DNA of 64,000 nucleotides from Gigaspora margarita. Its lineage: Eukaryota > Glomeromycota > Glomeromycetes > Diversisporales > Gigasporaceae. Position numbers and translations under genes: made by a program. The stretch covers positions 1-64,000 of the forward strand of contig WTPW01000700.1 in NCBI GenBank assembly GCA_009809945.1. The letters are read 5' to 3'. The notes beneath the pieces were generated by a model. The model made no database searches, was not told where the DNA came from, and was given only the letters and a program-made list of their open reading frames with translations. This document shows, one piece after another, positions 43,888 to 53,845 of the stretch. Within the stretch, counting starts at the first letter, position 1. Every line of letters begins with the position of its first letter.

Positions 43888-44754
43888 ATATTATGCAGCA
43901 AAAGGCATAAAAATACTAAACAGGGCATATTATGGATACATCCCAGTCGATGCAAGGAAACCTTTCCTCTTAGTCAAATGCAAGAATGTACCCCTCAGAA
44001 GTAAGGAAAAGCCCTGGTAGATACCTTTTCAGATACAGGAAAAATAGCCACCATTAAGCCACTATTAATAGAAGGAATGCCCTATGTTACTGATCAGTAG
44101 ATTGTCACCTTTGAATCGACAGATGATGAGAACCTGGAAGAGAGGATCCCCAGGTGCACACTCATATGGAACAATAAGGTCACTATGGAATGGAGGTCCA
44201 TAGCAAAAGTGTGTTACCATATCAAGAAAGATTGTTGACAGTTTCAGGTGTCAGTAGCGCTTAGAAAAGGCTACTATAATCATAAAGGTAGTATCTCTAC
44301 GAATGAAGAAATTGTAGATATCCAGGAGATTGATAAGTCTTCTAACCACAAGCAAGATGGCATGCAAAAAGATGAGGTACCACAAGAGCTACATGCAGAG
44401 GCAACCAAATCTGTAGCAAATGAGGAAACTGCCCATGAAGGAAAAGCTAATAACCCGTTAGAAACCAGTGAGCTTCCTGAAAAAGAAATAATGGCTGAAC
44501 CCTCTGACCCTTTAAGGGATAAACTTTTGGCATTATACAGAAGTGCTGAGGATAATGAGAAACCACAGCCAGAACCAGATGAAGACAAAGTAAATATTGC
44601 AGATATGCAGGCCAACATGTTTTCACATGTGTCAAAAATAGAACCAGAAGAATTTAAAGTAGTAACCTATAAAAAGTCAAAGGCTAGAAAGGCTGGACCC
44701 ATAGTCAAAAAGGAATGCAAAAGAACAGTTCCTTACAAAAACAGTAAGGGAGGA

Positions 44755-44777
44755 ACCAATCTAATCATTAGATTGGG
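44755..44777 (+). promoter_or_regulatory. Hairpin at the ORF1/ORF2 junction (A7)
   Basis: ACCAATC at 44755-44761 pairs with GATTGGG at 44771-44777 (six Watson-Crick pairs plus one A-G mismatch at the base). The loop TAATCATTA contains the old TAG position. The ORF2 ATG is at 44802. Confidence 0.5.
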
Positions 44778-44801
44778 AACACAAACCCTTTACAGTATTA
44801 T

Positions 44802-45725
44802 GCCTCCATTTATTAAACTAAAACTAGCTATATTGAATGTTAAAGGGTTAAACGACAGAGGCAAACAGACAAGAACTTTCATATTACTAAAATCATACAA
44901 ACTCAATTTGATTTTTTTACAAGAAACTAACATAAACAACGAGAACACATTAAACTTAAAAACACCAATGGATCTACAATTCTATTTGGACAAAAAAAGT
45001 AACAATTCTTGCAGGTAATAAAGACATAGAATTTAACGACACGGAGGCTTCCCATGAAGGAAAAATAATAAAAACAAACTTTCACTTTAAAGAACAGGTC
45101 TATCATATCTCCAATATATCGCCTCCTCTAACATTACAGATAGAGTTGCTTTTTTTAAAACCTGGACACCAGAATTAAAACCAGAGAGCATAAATATTAT
45201 AACTGGAGACTTCAACACCAACATGGATCCAATAAATAACAGAATTAGTTGTTTGCCTCCACAATACAATCCTTCGAGAAAACAATTGCTTGAACTGACA
45301 CATGATTTTATTAATGTCATAGAGGGCTCAGAGGAAACACTTTTTCTTACCTATTATCAAAATACTTAAGGAGGCCAGTCTATGGCTATGTGCATTGATT
45401 ATATCTTCTTAGAAGCAGGGCAGGGTGATCTGGTTGAAAGTGCTACCTTAAGGTTTGGTAATTCAGATCATTTATTACTTGAGTGTACATTAAAGTTCAC
45501 CCTGAAAAACTGCTCAAGTCTAATATAGTTCTTCGATAAAAATTGTATGGAAAATGTCAGAGCAAGAGAGGAGGTACAGAACAAACTAAAAGACAGTGAG
45601 TCAATACTAGATTGGAACATGTGTAAAGAAGAAGAAAATGGAAATTCTGCACAAGAAAATAACCAAACTCAAAAAGAAGGTGGCAGGCAGGGTGGCTGCA
45701 GAATCAATACTAAGAAAGGTGAAGG
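44802..45725 (+). pseudogene. LINE-A ORF2 N-terminal part (A7)
   Basis: ATG 44802 begins MPPFIKLKLAILNVKGLN. The endonuclease part shows FLQETNINN, a frameshift near 44965-45000, GDFNTNMD at about 45205-45230 and SDHLLLE near 45465-45485. A TAA at 45367-45369 and a TAG near 45527 interrupt the frame. The sequence stops at the LINE-C insertion before the reverse transcriptase begins. Confidence 0.75.
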
Positions 45726-45865
45726 AAAAAAACTCTTTCCGGTTCACCGCCGGAACCCAATAGCAACAAATTTCTAGTCAAAATCCTATAGTACCTTTTA
45801 TTAATGAACATAGGGCAAAAGCCCCTCAACTTAGAAAGCGTAAACTTGTTGCAATAAATATAGAT

Positions 45866-47676
45866 ATGGGCAAACAACCAAACAAAAAGGCCAAGCTTTC
45901 CAACACAACAGAAAAGGAAAACAAAGAAAAACTTTCCTCTTTACAAAGAACAGACAAATCAAGAAAACCTTTGGCTCGAAGAGCTCAAGTTTGAACACTT
46001 TCCAAATCTTGGAACTAGAAAGTCAGGAGAAATCAATAACCACAGAGGACACATCAAGTTGGGCAATGCAAACAGAACAAGAAATCAAACACAAGAACGC
46101 TCTGGCACTCAAAGAAAATAGTGAAAACACTGCTAAAATAGTCTTGGGCTCTGACAATGACCAAGCATTGGGAAATAAAAACCTTGGCATCTTAAGCACC
46201 AATGACACCACAACTAGTGAGGAAGACCAAACTGATAAGGTACTAAAAAATGAAAACAACCTCAAAGATGCCCTCGAAACTACCAAAGGAAAAGATCAAA
46301 ACAATATACGTAACCCATCAACTGATACAAATCATGTGAACCAGGTAAACAAAGAGTTGGCAGACAAACACGTGCTTTGAACAGATAATGTCAACAATAA
46401 AAATCACGTGATTCATTCAGGAGACAACCCCTTAGATGCACACATGCATCAAGTTGATAAGGATCAAAATGCACCAGATGGAAATACAAAAGATAACTCA
46501 ACTACCACCACTACCTGCTACATCCTCTCCCAGGAGAAGTAAATCAAAACAGTGGTCAGACCTCTTTACCAAATTCAAGGGTGGTAAAGCAAGCTTTACA
46601 AACACAATACCCAAACATAAATCCAATTCAAGAATGACAATGCACTTATCATTGACATACAGAATCTGAACAACATTTCCAACAATGACATAATTGTAAC
46701 ACTGGCTCTCAAGCTAAATAGTGACTTGATAGTAGCCAAGACTCACTCAGTAAAAGGAAAAAGAGCCTCTCTTGAACTAATCTTCAAAAACAAAGAGAGA
46801 ACACAACACTACGCCTCTGCTGGAATTACTATTTTTCAATGTACCTTCTTCGGTTACATTCCAACAAACCTTAGTTGGTCCTTTCTTACAGTGAAGCTCA
46901 GAAATACACCAATGGGTGACATAGAAACAACTATAGACTTAATCCTAGAAGCATTCCAGGACATTGGCCAGATTGCCACAATTAAACCTCTTCTATATGA
47001 AGGTACCAGAATTTGCTCTGATCAATGGCTAGTTACTTTCAAAATCATGGACGACCCTGATTTATACTCTAGAATTCCCAGAAGCACTCATGTTGGAGAT
47101 CACAACGTAACAACAAAGTGGAGAGAAGCCCCTAAAGTTTGCTATTATTGTGAAAAAGAAGGGCATATCAAAAAGGTGTGCAGAGAACTTAAGGCCTCAA
47201 TAAAAGCTAGACACATTTTGAAGGCAGCCAAACTCCAAAGAGAAGATATAGCTGCTGTCAAAACACCTACTCCTTCTCTTGAATTCAGTCCTGACAATCC
47301 TTACATCAATAGGGATAAGTCAGAAGAACTAGTTAACAAACTCTCTTCTACAGACATGAACATATCCAACAATTATGAGCCAGTTTACACAGACATGAAA
47401 ACACAAAACTTAAAAAAGGTTTTATCTATTGAAATGTCTAACAAACCCATAATAGATACCTCTGAACTGGAAAACTTGTTGAACCCATGGGAACCCACCA
47501 CAACCCATACCATTTTAAAGGAACAACCCTTTACAAATGCACCACATGGTAAAATTAAAATCAGAAACATGGATGGGTATAAAGAACTTGTTAAGAAATA
47601 TTTGCAAGTTGGACAACCACACAAGGTTCACAGGAATACTCTTCATAGTACTCCTGTTACAAGCAACCAACACTAA
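45866..47676 (+). pseudogene. LINE-C ORF1 (C2), few lesions
   Basis: The start is ATG 45866 (MGKQPNKKAKLSN), shared with C1. A frameshift near 45975 precedes the open part 45991-46380; a TGA then interrupts at 46378-46380, and another frameshift lies in 46620-46720. The long open part 46726-47676 encodes a globular domain similar in layout to the LINE-A and B ORF1s (YIPTNLSWSFLTVKLRNTP) and the knuckle CYYCEKEGHIKKVC at 47140-47181. It ends TSNQH with TAA at 47674-47676. It is far less decayed than C1. Confidence 0.8.
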
Positions 47677-47695
47677 GCTTCCTCCTCCTTAGTGT
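47670..47695 (+). promoter_or_regulatory. Hairpin on the ORF1 stop codon (C2)
   Basis: ACACTAAG at 47670-47677 and CTTAGTGT at 47688-47695 form a perfect 8 bp stem with a 10-base pyrimidine loop. The stop TAA is within the left arm. The ORF2 ATG lies 23 bases beyond the stem, at 47719. Confidence 0.6.
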
Positions 47696-47718
47696 AGCTA
47701 AACTCCTATATTTCTCTC

Positions 47719-48421
47719 ATGTTCAAAATCACTACACTTAATATAAAAGGTCTAAACAATATACCCAAAGCACAAAAGACACTCACACTTCTCAAATCGT
47801 ATAATTATGACATTATTTTAATCCAGGAAACTAATCTTAAAGACACCTCTACAAGAAATTTTCTAGTACAACAATGGGGATACAGCTCAATCTGGCCCTC
47901 AAAAACAGCAATACTAGCAGGAAAAAGAAACATAGAACTCACTAAAATTAGGGAATCTCAAGATGGTCATATCCTCACTATCAACACAGAAATCAACAAC
48001 AACCTTTTCAAATTACAAACATTTATGCACCTCTTAAACAAGAAGATAGAGTTCGTTTTTTTGAAAAATGGACCCCTACGACAACGGAAGAAAAAATTTG
48101 TATCATTGCTGGAGACTTTAATGCAAACCTGAGCCCTTATGATAACAGAATTAGCAACACACCCATTCAACCTGACCGCTCTAGGGGCTTGATACAAAAT
48201 ATCCTGACTGAGTATACAGATATGGCTCTATTTGCCAACAAGAGCCCTTTTCTTACATTTTATTAGTCAACACAACATGGGCAAAGAATGACCACATGCC
48301 TGGACTATATTTTTATCAAAGCAAGCTTCAGCCATCCATGCAAAAACACCTGCACAAGATTTGGCAACTTTGACCACGTCCTGGTAGAATAGGAATTTTC
48401 TTTCAAATCATCACATACAAA
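47719..48421 (+). pseudogene. LINE-C ORF2 endonuclease part (C2)
   Basis: ATG 47719 begins MFKITTLNIKGLNN. LIQETNLKD, WGYSSIWPSKTAILAG and, after a frameshift near 48000-48050, AGDFNANL and SDH-like (NFDHVLVE) motifs follow, with TAG at about 48264-48266 and 48389-48391 in frame. Residues expected for an APE-type endonuclease are partly preserved. The frame is cut by B2 at 48432 and resumes at 56442. Confidence 0.75.
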
Positions 48422-48434
48422 TAGATCTCAATAA

Positions 48435-48458
48435 GATCTGCACACACTCTCTCCAGAA
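48435..48458 (+). promoter_or_regulatory. LINE 5'-terminal motif (B2)
   Basis: GATCTGCACACACTCTCTCC starts B2 two bases after the target duplication, which fixes it as the true 5' end. The LINE-A copies begin with a closely similar motif although the leaders differ afterwards. A promoter or initiator role is inferred only. Confidence 0.5.
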
Positions 48459-48632
48459 CACGGTAGACGGAGGGAGTAAATTTAAAAATACGAGATAACT
48501 TTACAACACAAGAAGAAGAAGGACACAGAAAATAAAGGTAGAGGGGCCTGGCCCCAGTTAATCAGAAAACGAAAATTCGAAGAACCTATATTCTCAGAAA
48601 ACCCGCAAAAATTGGAACACAAAAAAAACAAG

Positions 48633-50255
48633 ATGATGACTCCGTCAACCAAAGAAGATAATGAAAACAAAGAAAAACAGACGCGTGAGCAGGAAAACAA
48701 AGAAAACAAAGAAAAACAAACGCGTGTACAAGAAAATAAAATTGCGGAACCACCGCTCAAATGGGATGAACAGGTCAATAAAGAAATCACTACACTTAGC
48801 GATATCACGAATACAACAAATATAAAACAGCCAGAACATATAGAGAGTAACCCCGAAACAAAAAATACACAAGTAATAGATGCAGAGAGCAGCAATGCTA
48901 CAAATAAGATTAAAGTAGACAATATTTTAGATAGCGAGGACTTTATTGAAGACCTGGACTTTATAGAAGGATGCGTAACTGCAGCCTCCTCTAAATATAA
49001 AAATATAGAAAAGGACACAAAACAAAGTGAAAACGAACATACTCAGACAGACTACAGGCTGGAAAATGAACATCAAACAATGTCAAAAAAATCATGGTCC
49101 TCGTTATTTCCCAAACTAACACGAGGAAAAACTACTTTCTCCTCCTTCTCCCCTAGAAATACGCTCAAAACCAAAAATGACAATGCACTAATCATAGCAA
49201 CTAACAGCTTACAATGTTCATTTAATGAAATCATGGAAGATTTATTCAAGACAGCAGGTTACGATATTAACGCTGCCAAGCAACATTTTAATAAGGGCAA
49301 AAGATCACATATAGAAATTATATTCAAAGATAAAGCTACGCTACAAAAATATGCCGCGAAAGGTTTAATGATCAAGGGGAGAACTTATTTTGGTTATATT
49401 CCCACAGATGCTAGAAAATCATATTTCTCAATAAAATGTAGAAATATCCCACTAGGAGATAAGAACGAAATTTCGGAAGCACTGCTAGACGCATTCACAG
49501 ATGTAGGAACTGTATCCTCAATTAGACCGCTTTTGATTGAGGGCACGCCATACCTTTCCGACCAATGGATTGTGGTTTTTGACACAACCGACGATTCATC
49601 CCTAGAAGAAAGAATCCCTAGATTTACACATATATGGGACAACAAAGTTACCACGGAATGGAGATCAGCGCCTAAAGTATGTTACTTTTGCGAAGAAGAA
49701 GGTCATATTAAGAAAGATTGTCAACAACTTAAGTCTTCAATTGAAGCTAGAGAAAGAGCGCGCAGGGAATGGAACGTGCATTCTCTCGAAGCATCCATAG
49801 AAGATGAAGGGCAGGAGGACCCCGCTTCTCTAGATGATCACATGACAGACTCAGAAACCACTGAAAACAAATCAGAACCGAACGAGATCGCAGAAAATGG
49901 CAATGATATGCAAATAGATGGATCTAGCGTTAAACCCGCAGAAACGATAAGCAATGCAGACACACCAGTCACACCTCAAAACCCAATCACAGGCCCAGTG
50001 GATGAACTATCGGCTGCCTATAACGACGAGAAACCTGCTGCAGATCCTATGACTATAAGCGATACAACATTTTCAAATATGTCGTCAGACATAATCTCCC
50101 CAAAGAACGGGGTAGAAGAGAATGACTCCTTCACACTAGTGAAACGTGCCAGTAACAAAAAAAGGAAATCAACCAACAGTAAGATGGGTAAAAAGGAAAA
50201 CTCGAGGCCAGCCCCTTATACCAATAAAGGGGAAGGGACCAATCCCAAGCATTAG
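48633..50255 (+). CDS. LINE-B ORF1, CCHC nucleic-acid-binding protein
   Basis: The protein likely coats the element RNA in the retrotransposition particle. I choose ATG 48633 (540 residues): the frame is open upstream, but the ATG used in B1 has become TTG at 48612 here. Order: a Lys/Glu/Asn-rich N-terminus with KENKEKQTR repeats (about residues 10-35); an acidic segment; SLFPKLTRGKTTFSSFSPRN near residue 155; a globular region with NEIMEDLFKTAGYDINAAKQ and YIPTDARKSYFSIKCRNIPL, which resembles RRM/DUF4283-like ORF1 domains (inference); knuckle CYFCEEEGHIKKDC (C-x2-C-x4-H-x4-C) near residue 350; an acidic linker; and a conserved basic end with FTLVKRASNKKRKS. It ends NPKH with TAG in a hairpin. 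ORF2 starts 26 bases later. Its frame is the only fully open complete ORF1 in the window. Confidence 0.9.
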   Translation: MMTPSTKEDNENKEKQTREQENKENKEKQTRVQENKIAEPPLKWDEQVNKEITTLSDITNTTNIKQPEHIESNPETKNTQVIDAESSNATNKIKVDNILDSEDFIEDLDFIEGCVTAASSKYKNIEKDTKQSENEHTQTDYRLENEHQTMSKKSWSSLFPKLTRGKTTFSSFSPRNTLKTKNDNALIIATNSLQCSFNEIMEDLFKTAGYDINAAKQHFNKGKRSHIEIIFKDKATLQKYAAKGLMIKGRTYFGYIPTDARKSYFSIKCRNIPLGDKNEISEALLDAFTDVGTVSSIRPLLIEGTPYLSDQWIVVFDTTDDSSLEERIPRFTHIWDNKVTTEWRSAPKVCYFCEEEGHIKKDCQQLKSSIEARERARREWNVHSLEASIEDEGQEDPASLDDHMTDSETTENKSEPNEIAENGNDMQIDGSSVKPAETISNADTPVTPQNPITGPVDELSAAYNDEKPAADPMTISDTTFSNMSSDIISPKNGVEENDSFTLVKRASNKKRKSTNSKMGKKENSRPAPYTNKGEGTNPKH

Positions 50256-50260
50256 CTGGG
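50244..50260 (+). promoter_or_regulatory. Hairpin on the ORF1 stop codon (B2)
   Basis: CCCA at 50244-50247 pairs with TGGG at 50257-50260, and GC at 50249-50250 with GC at 50255-50256, with one bulged A and an ATTA loop. The ORF1 stop TAG occupies 50253-50255. The ORF2 ATG is at 50282. Confidence 0.5.
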
Positions 50261-50281
50261 CCACCAAACCTATCACGTAAT

Positions 50282-53200
50282 ATGCCTCACAATATAAATT
50301 TGAAAATAGCAACACTAAACGTGAAAGGTCTAAATAACAGAGGCAAACAAACAAATACTATCACGCTACTAAAATCATACAAGTTAGACATAATTACACT
50401 ACAGGAAACTAATATGAACAATGAAAAAACAATTGAACAAATTAAATTTCAGTGGGGTTTCCCTCAATATGGACAAATAAAGGAGCTATCCTCGCAGGAA
50501 AGAAGGACATTGAATTTACCAATATAGCAACCTCCATGGAAGGGAGAGTAATAGAAGCAGAGTTCAAACATAAGGGCCAAGAATTCCATATTACCAATAT
50601 CTATGCTCCTCCTAACTTGCCAGATAGAACAAAATTCTTTGAAAGATGGGAGCCATCAATAAAAAGAGGATCCATTAATATAATAACAGGGGATTTTAAT
50701 ACCAACTTAAACCCGGAATCAAATCGAATAAGTCAATCAGCATATCAACAAGACCCATCTCGTAAACAATTGCTAGAACTGACTAAAGACTTCATAGACG
50801 CCTCTGAAGTAGCGGGAGAGTCTCCCTTCCTTACTTACTTCCAAAATACACAGATGGGGAGAAGCATGGCCACGTGCATAGATTACATCTTCAAAGAAGC
50901 GGAATATAGCCACTTGATCAAGCAAATGTTATTACGGCATGGGAACTCTGACCATATGCTCTTAGAATGTATACTCCGCTCAGCCAAACCACACGAATCC
51001 AATGCCCTTTGGAGATTTGACGAACGATGTTTGCACAATGATAAATTAGCAAAAGAGATAATGGAAGAATTAACAGATAAAGAAACCCCTAATGATTGGG
51101 ATTTGTGTAAACTAAGGATTCAATCTATAATAAGAGCGTTCAAGAAGCCAAAAGCCACAGAAGGGAAAATCGCTCAATTGAACAAGAAACTTCTGAGACT
51201 CAAAAAAAGTGCGGCTAGACAGGATGTCAGTAGCCTTGCAGCTCAAAAGATAGAAGAAATACAGATGGCACTAAAAGACGAATTAGGACAGCTTTCCGAA
51301 ACATGGCGCAGAAAATCAAAAGCCCGTTGGATAGAAAAAGGTGAACGCTCAACAAAATACTTCTACGCCAGATTCAAATCTAGATCAATGTCAAGCTGTC
51401 AGGATAAGATTAAAATCCCGGGGGACCCGGAATCAAGACAAGAACCGCTACATTATATAAAAACCTTCTATGAAGCCTTATACAAGACAGAGACCCCTGA
51501 TGATAATGCAATCTCAGACATCACCAAAGACTTGCCTCATGTTCAACAGGAAGAGAACACAAACCTAGAGAAAGAGATTAGTGAAGAAGAAATTGAGGGT
51601 GCAATTCGGTCACTTGCATACAATAAATCCCCAGGCACGGATGGCCTGACACATGAATTCTATAGGCTGCTAATAGACAAGGTCACCCCAGTCTTAAAAA
51701 TAGTATTCAATAGGGTCATGAGGACAGGAGTAATGCCGATATCATGGCACAAGAACATTCTGGTTTTAATACCAAAAAAAGAGGAAAATTTGGAAGAGCT
51801 CAGCAGCTGGAGACCGATATCGTTGGTCAACAGCGACGTCAAAATATTTATGAAAATATTAGCAGACAGACTCAATGGTATTTGTGAGAAACTTATAACG
51901 AATGGCCAACAAGGCTTTATTAAAGGAAGACAAATCACTGACGCAGTCTTAGATATCATCACGACCCTCAGAAATAAAAGAAACGCCACGGATCTGGGCT
52001 GGCTAGTCCTAATTGACCAGGCGAAAGCCTTCGATAGAGTTAACCATACCTATCTGGAGATGGTACTAAGGCAAATGAAGTTCGGAAAAGGCTTCATCAG
52101 GATAATAAACAATCTCTTCACTAACCAAGAGGCTCATATTCTTGGTAAAGATGGCATCTCAGAACCATTCAGAGTAGAAAGAGGGGTGCGCCAAGGAGAT
52201 CCTCTCTCACCACTACTATATATTATAGCATTCGAACCCCTGGTAAGACGAATTGAAAAAAATATTAGAGGCATACCCCTCGGTAATTTCTTCTTCAAAG
52301 CAGCAGCATATGCGGACGATCTCTCAGTAGGAATTGGGTCTGGTTCAGACTGGGAGGAACTACAAAAAATTATCAAAACTTATGAAAGTGCCTCCAACGC
52401 TAAAATAAATAAAAGAAAAACAAAGCTGTTACCTCTGACACAGACAGCGGAAAGAGTCGAGTTAGAAAATAAAGAAGATTTTAATAAAATTACAGAAGAA
52501 GAAACCGTAAAAATCTTGGGATATGAGATAACTAGAGATGGCCTTGCTCCCAAAAACTTCTGGCCAGGATATATAACCAAGATTAAAAAATTAATAGAAC
52601 AGTATAGCGGCAGAAACCTCTCTCTGAGAGGGAAAATCCTAGTGGCAAACTCATTAATCCTATCTCGGATTTGGTACGCCTCATATATATGTCCACCTAA
52701 TAGAAAACAGATCTTAGAAATCAACGACAACATTGCCTATTGGATCAAGCGAAAATCTAAGCTGCTACCAAAGTACTCCACTTTTCAAAAGGCTTACAAT
52801 AACTTCGGGCTTCAAGCCCCTATAATAAACAATCTGTTAAACGCGAGGCTAGTGACTGTCTGGAAAAGACTCATGACTAGCAATACCTTGTGGGCTCTAT
52901 TTCAGAGAGATACTATAACCCACCTACTAAGAAGCAAAAGGAACATTGAAGCGGTCACAGCATTAAAAGAGACTCCCATAAAACTGAAAACATGGCCAGA
53001 CGAATGGAAACCCTATCTAAAAGCTTGGAGGAAGGCGACCGGCACAATCCTTGCAAACTCAAACTGGCCATGGGAAAACTCGATGATTCAAATAGGACAA
53101 TGGACAGGAGCACAAATCACAGTTAAAAGGGTAGTGAATCTTTTGAGAGAAGCGATTACGATTCGCAATAACGAGACAGAATCGTTCGGGGAAAAGAAAA

Positions 53201-53700
53201 TTTGGCTTTATCAAAAGGAGATGCTTAATAACAAAAAAGATATAATGTGGAGGTTATACCACAAATCTCTACCCCTCGGATACAGAATTAGACATATAAA
53301 TGAAACCGAAACTGGAGACTGCCCATGGTGTCTGGGGAGAAGACAAAGCGTTGAACATTTCGCGGTAGAGTGTGGAATAGGCAAAGAAATATGGCTTGCG
53401 GCCTACAAGTTCATCCAACTGGAAGGGATACAACCACCCTCAAAAATTGAAGAAGTCTTCACACCTACGACCAACATGGAAAGAAGGGATATGGAGGCCA
53501 TAATATGGCTGAATACAATCGTTATATATGAGCTTTGGTGCATATACACCTCATATAAATGGGGAAAGGAACCACTGTCGAATGAAGCGGCTACTGCAAG
53601 AGCAACGTCACGGATAAGAAAAGAGGTTTCTGACCTACGAAGCCGTCTGGGAGAAAGCTCTAAGAGTAAGGCAAAAAGGTTTAAATGCTTAAAAGGCTAG
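50282..53700 (+). pseudogene. LINE-B ORF2, endonuclease and reverse transcriptase, one frameshift
   Basis: ORF2 starts at ATG 50282 (MPHNINLKIATLNVKGLN). After QWGF, one base is missing near 50462, and the frame continues unbroken for over 1,080 codons to 53700; B1 shows the expected QWGYNSVWTN. An intact product would be about 1,140 residues, typical for such LINEs. Endonuclease: LQETNM, TNIYAPP, GDFNTNL (about 50690), SDHMLLE (about 50950). Reverse transcriptase: NKSPGTDG, LIPKKEENL, SWRPISLVN, FIKGRQITD, LIDQAKAFDRVNH, VRQGDPLSPLLY (about 52190) and YADD at 52309-52320. C-terminus: a zinc motif CPWCLGRRQSVEHFAVEC near 53320-53373 (zf-RVT-like) and YELWCIYTSYKWGKE. No RNase H motif was seen. 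The frameshift could be real or a draft error. Confidence 0.9.
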
Positions 53701-53774
53701 AGATTTAGTATATATGTAACATAGACATAAAATTGTATCGAATATACATAGGTTAATTTTACAGAATTTTTGTT

Positions 53775-53845
53775 AATAAAAAGTGCGCCACTTGCGCCCA
53801 GGGGGTATATAACCCATCCTGGTTTAAAAAAAAAAAAAAAAAAAA
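53775..53845 (+). terminator. LINE-B 3' tail: AATAAA, GC motif, hairpin, poly(A)
   Basis: AATAAA at 53775-53780 is followed by GTGCGCCACTTGCGCCCAG. CCAGG (53798-53802) pairs with CCTGG (53818-53822), and inside it GGGT (53803-53806) pairs with ACCC (53812-53815) around an ATATA loop. A 20-base poly(A) follows. SINE S5 carries the same stem with small changes. The likely role is 3' end formation and recognition by the element's own reverse transcriptase (inference). Confidence 0.6.

Larger units (their letters stand above)
41897..44770 (+). pseudogene. LINE-A ORF1 (A7), split by two SINEs
   Basis: The start is ATG 41897 (MAKCKIEN), the position also used in A4. Recognisable pieces are the W-N-E-M acidic segment (about 42055), TWSLLFLKLKK (about 42350) and the HHIRGHRTHLEVVF motif cut by S7 at 42563. 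After S8, from 43890, the text resumes with AAKGIKILN and VDARKPFLLVKCKNVPL. The zinc knuckle near 44205-44235 is damaged, with the first cysteines deleted. The C-terminal 44248-44760 part is open (NMFSHVSKIEPEEFKVVTYKK). A 1-base deletion near 44750 removes the normal stop from this frame and joins ORF1 to ORF2. Confidence 0.8.
41059..45725 (+). mobile_element. LINE-A copy A7, diverged, with three SINEs inside
   Basis: The element starts with GATCAACACATACTCTCTCC and the LINE-A leader. ORF1 is broken by SINEs S6, S7 and S8. ORF2 is followed for ~0.9 kb, up to about 45725, where LINE-C copy C2 begins. The distal part of A7 is not found beyond C2, so the 3' part was lost or lies elsewhere. It is more diverged from A2 and A4 than they are from each other. 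Confidence 0.85.
45726..48421 (+). mobile_element. LINE-C copy C2, 5' part (continues at 56442)
   Basis: C2 begins AACTCTTT followed by GGTTCACCGCCGGAACC, a short hairpin also found in C1 with a different loop. It holds ORF1 and the first 0.7 kb of ORF2. It is then interrupted by LINE-B copy B2, which left the duplication TAGATCTCAAT at 48422-48432 and 56431-56441. The continuation 56442-58637 matches C3, where the same sequence is uninterrupted. A7 appears to be the host of C2. Confidence 0.88.
48433..53845 (+). mobile_element. LINE-B copy B2, full length and nearly intact
   Basis: The element spans about 5.4 kb from the GATCTGCACACACTCTCTCC start to a 20-base poly(A). ORF1 has no internal stop. 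ORF2 has a single 1-base frameshift. The 3' end has AATAAA, GTGCGCCACTTGCGCCCAG and a double-stem hairpin. The left duplication TAGATCTCAAT is at 48422-48432. The matching right copy is not directly after the poly(A) but at 56431-56441, beyond a repeated 2.58 kb block. It is the youngest LINE visible and is inserted into LINE-C copy C2. Confidence 0.93.

Noticed and set aside
48482..49018. 178-codon minus-strand frame with signal-like hydrophobic runs
   Set aside because: It is the antisense of the Lys/Glu-rich B2 ORF1 N-terminus, whose complement is naturally rich in Phe, Leu and Ser.
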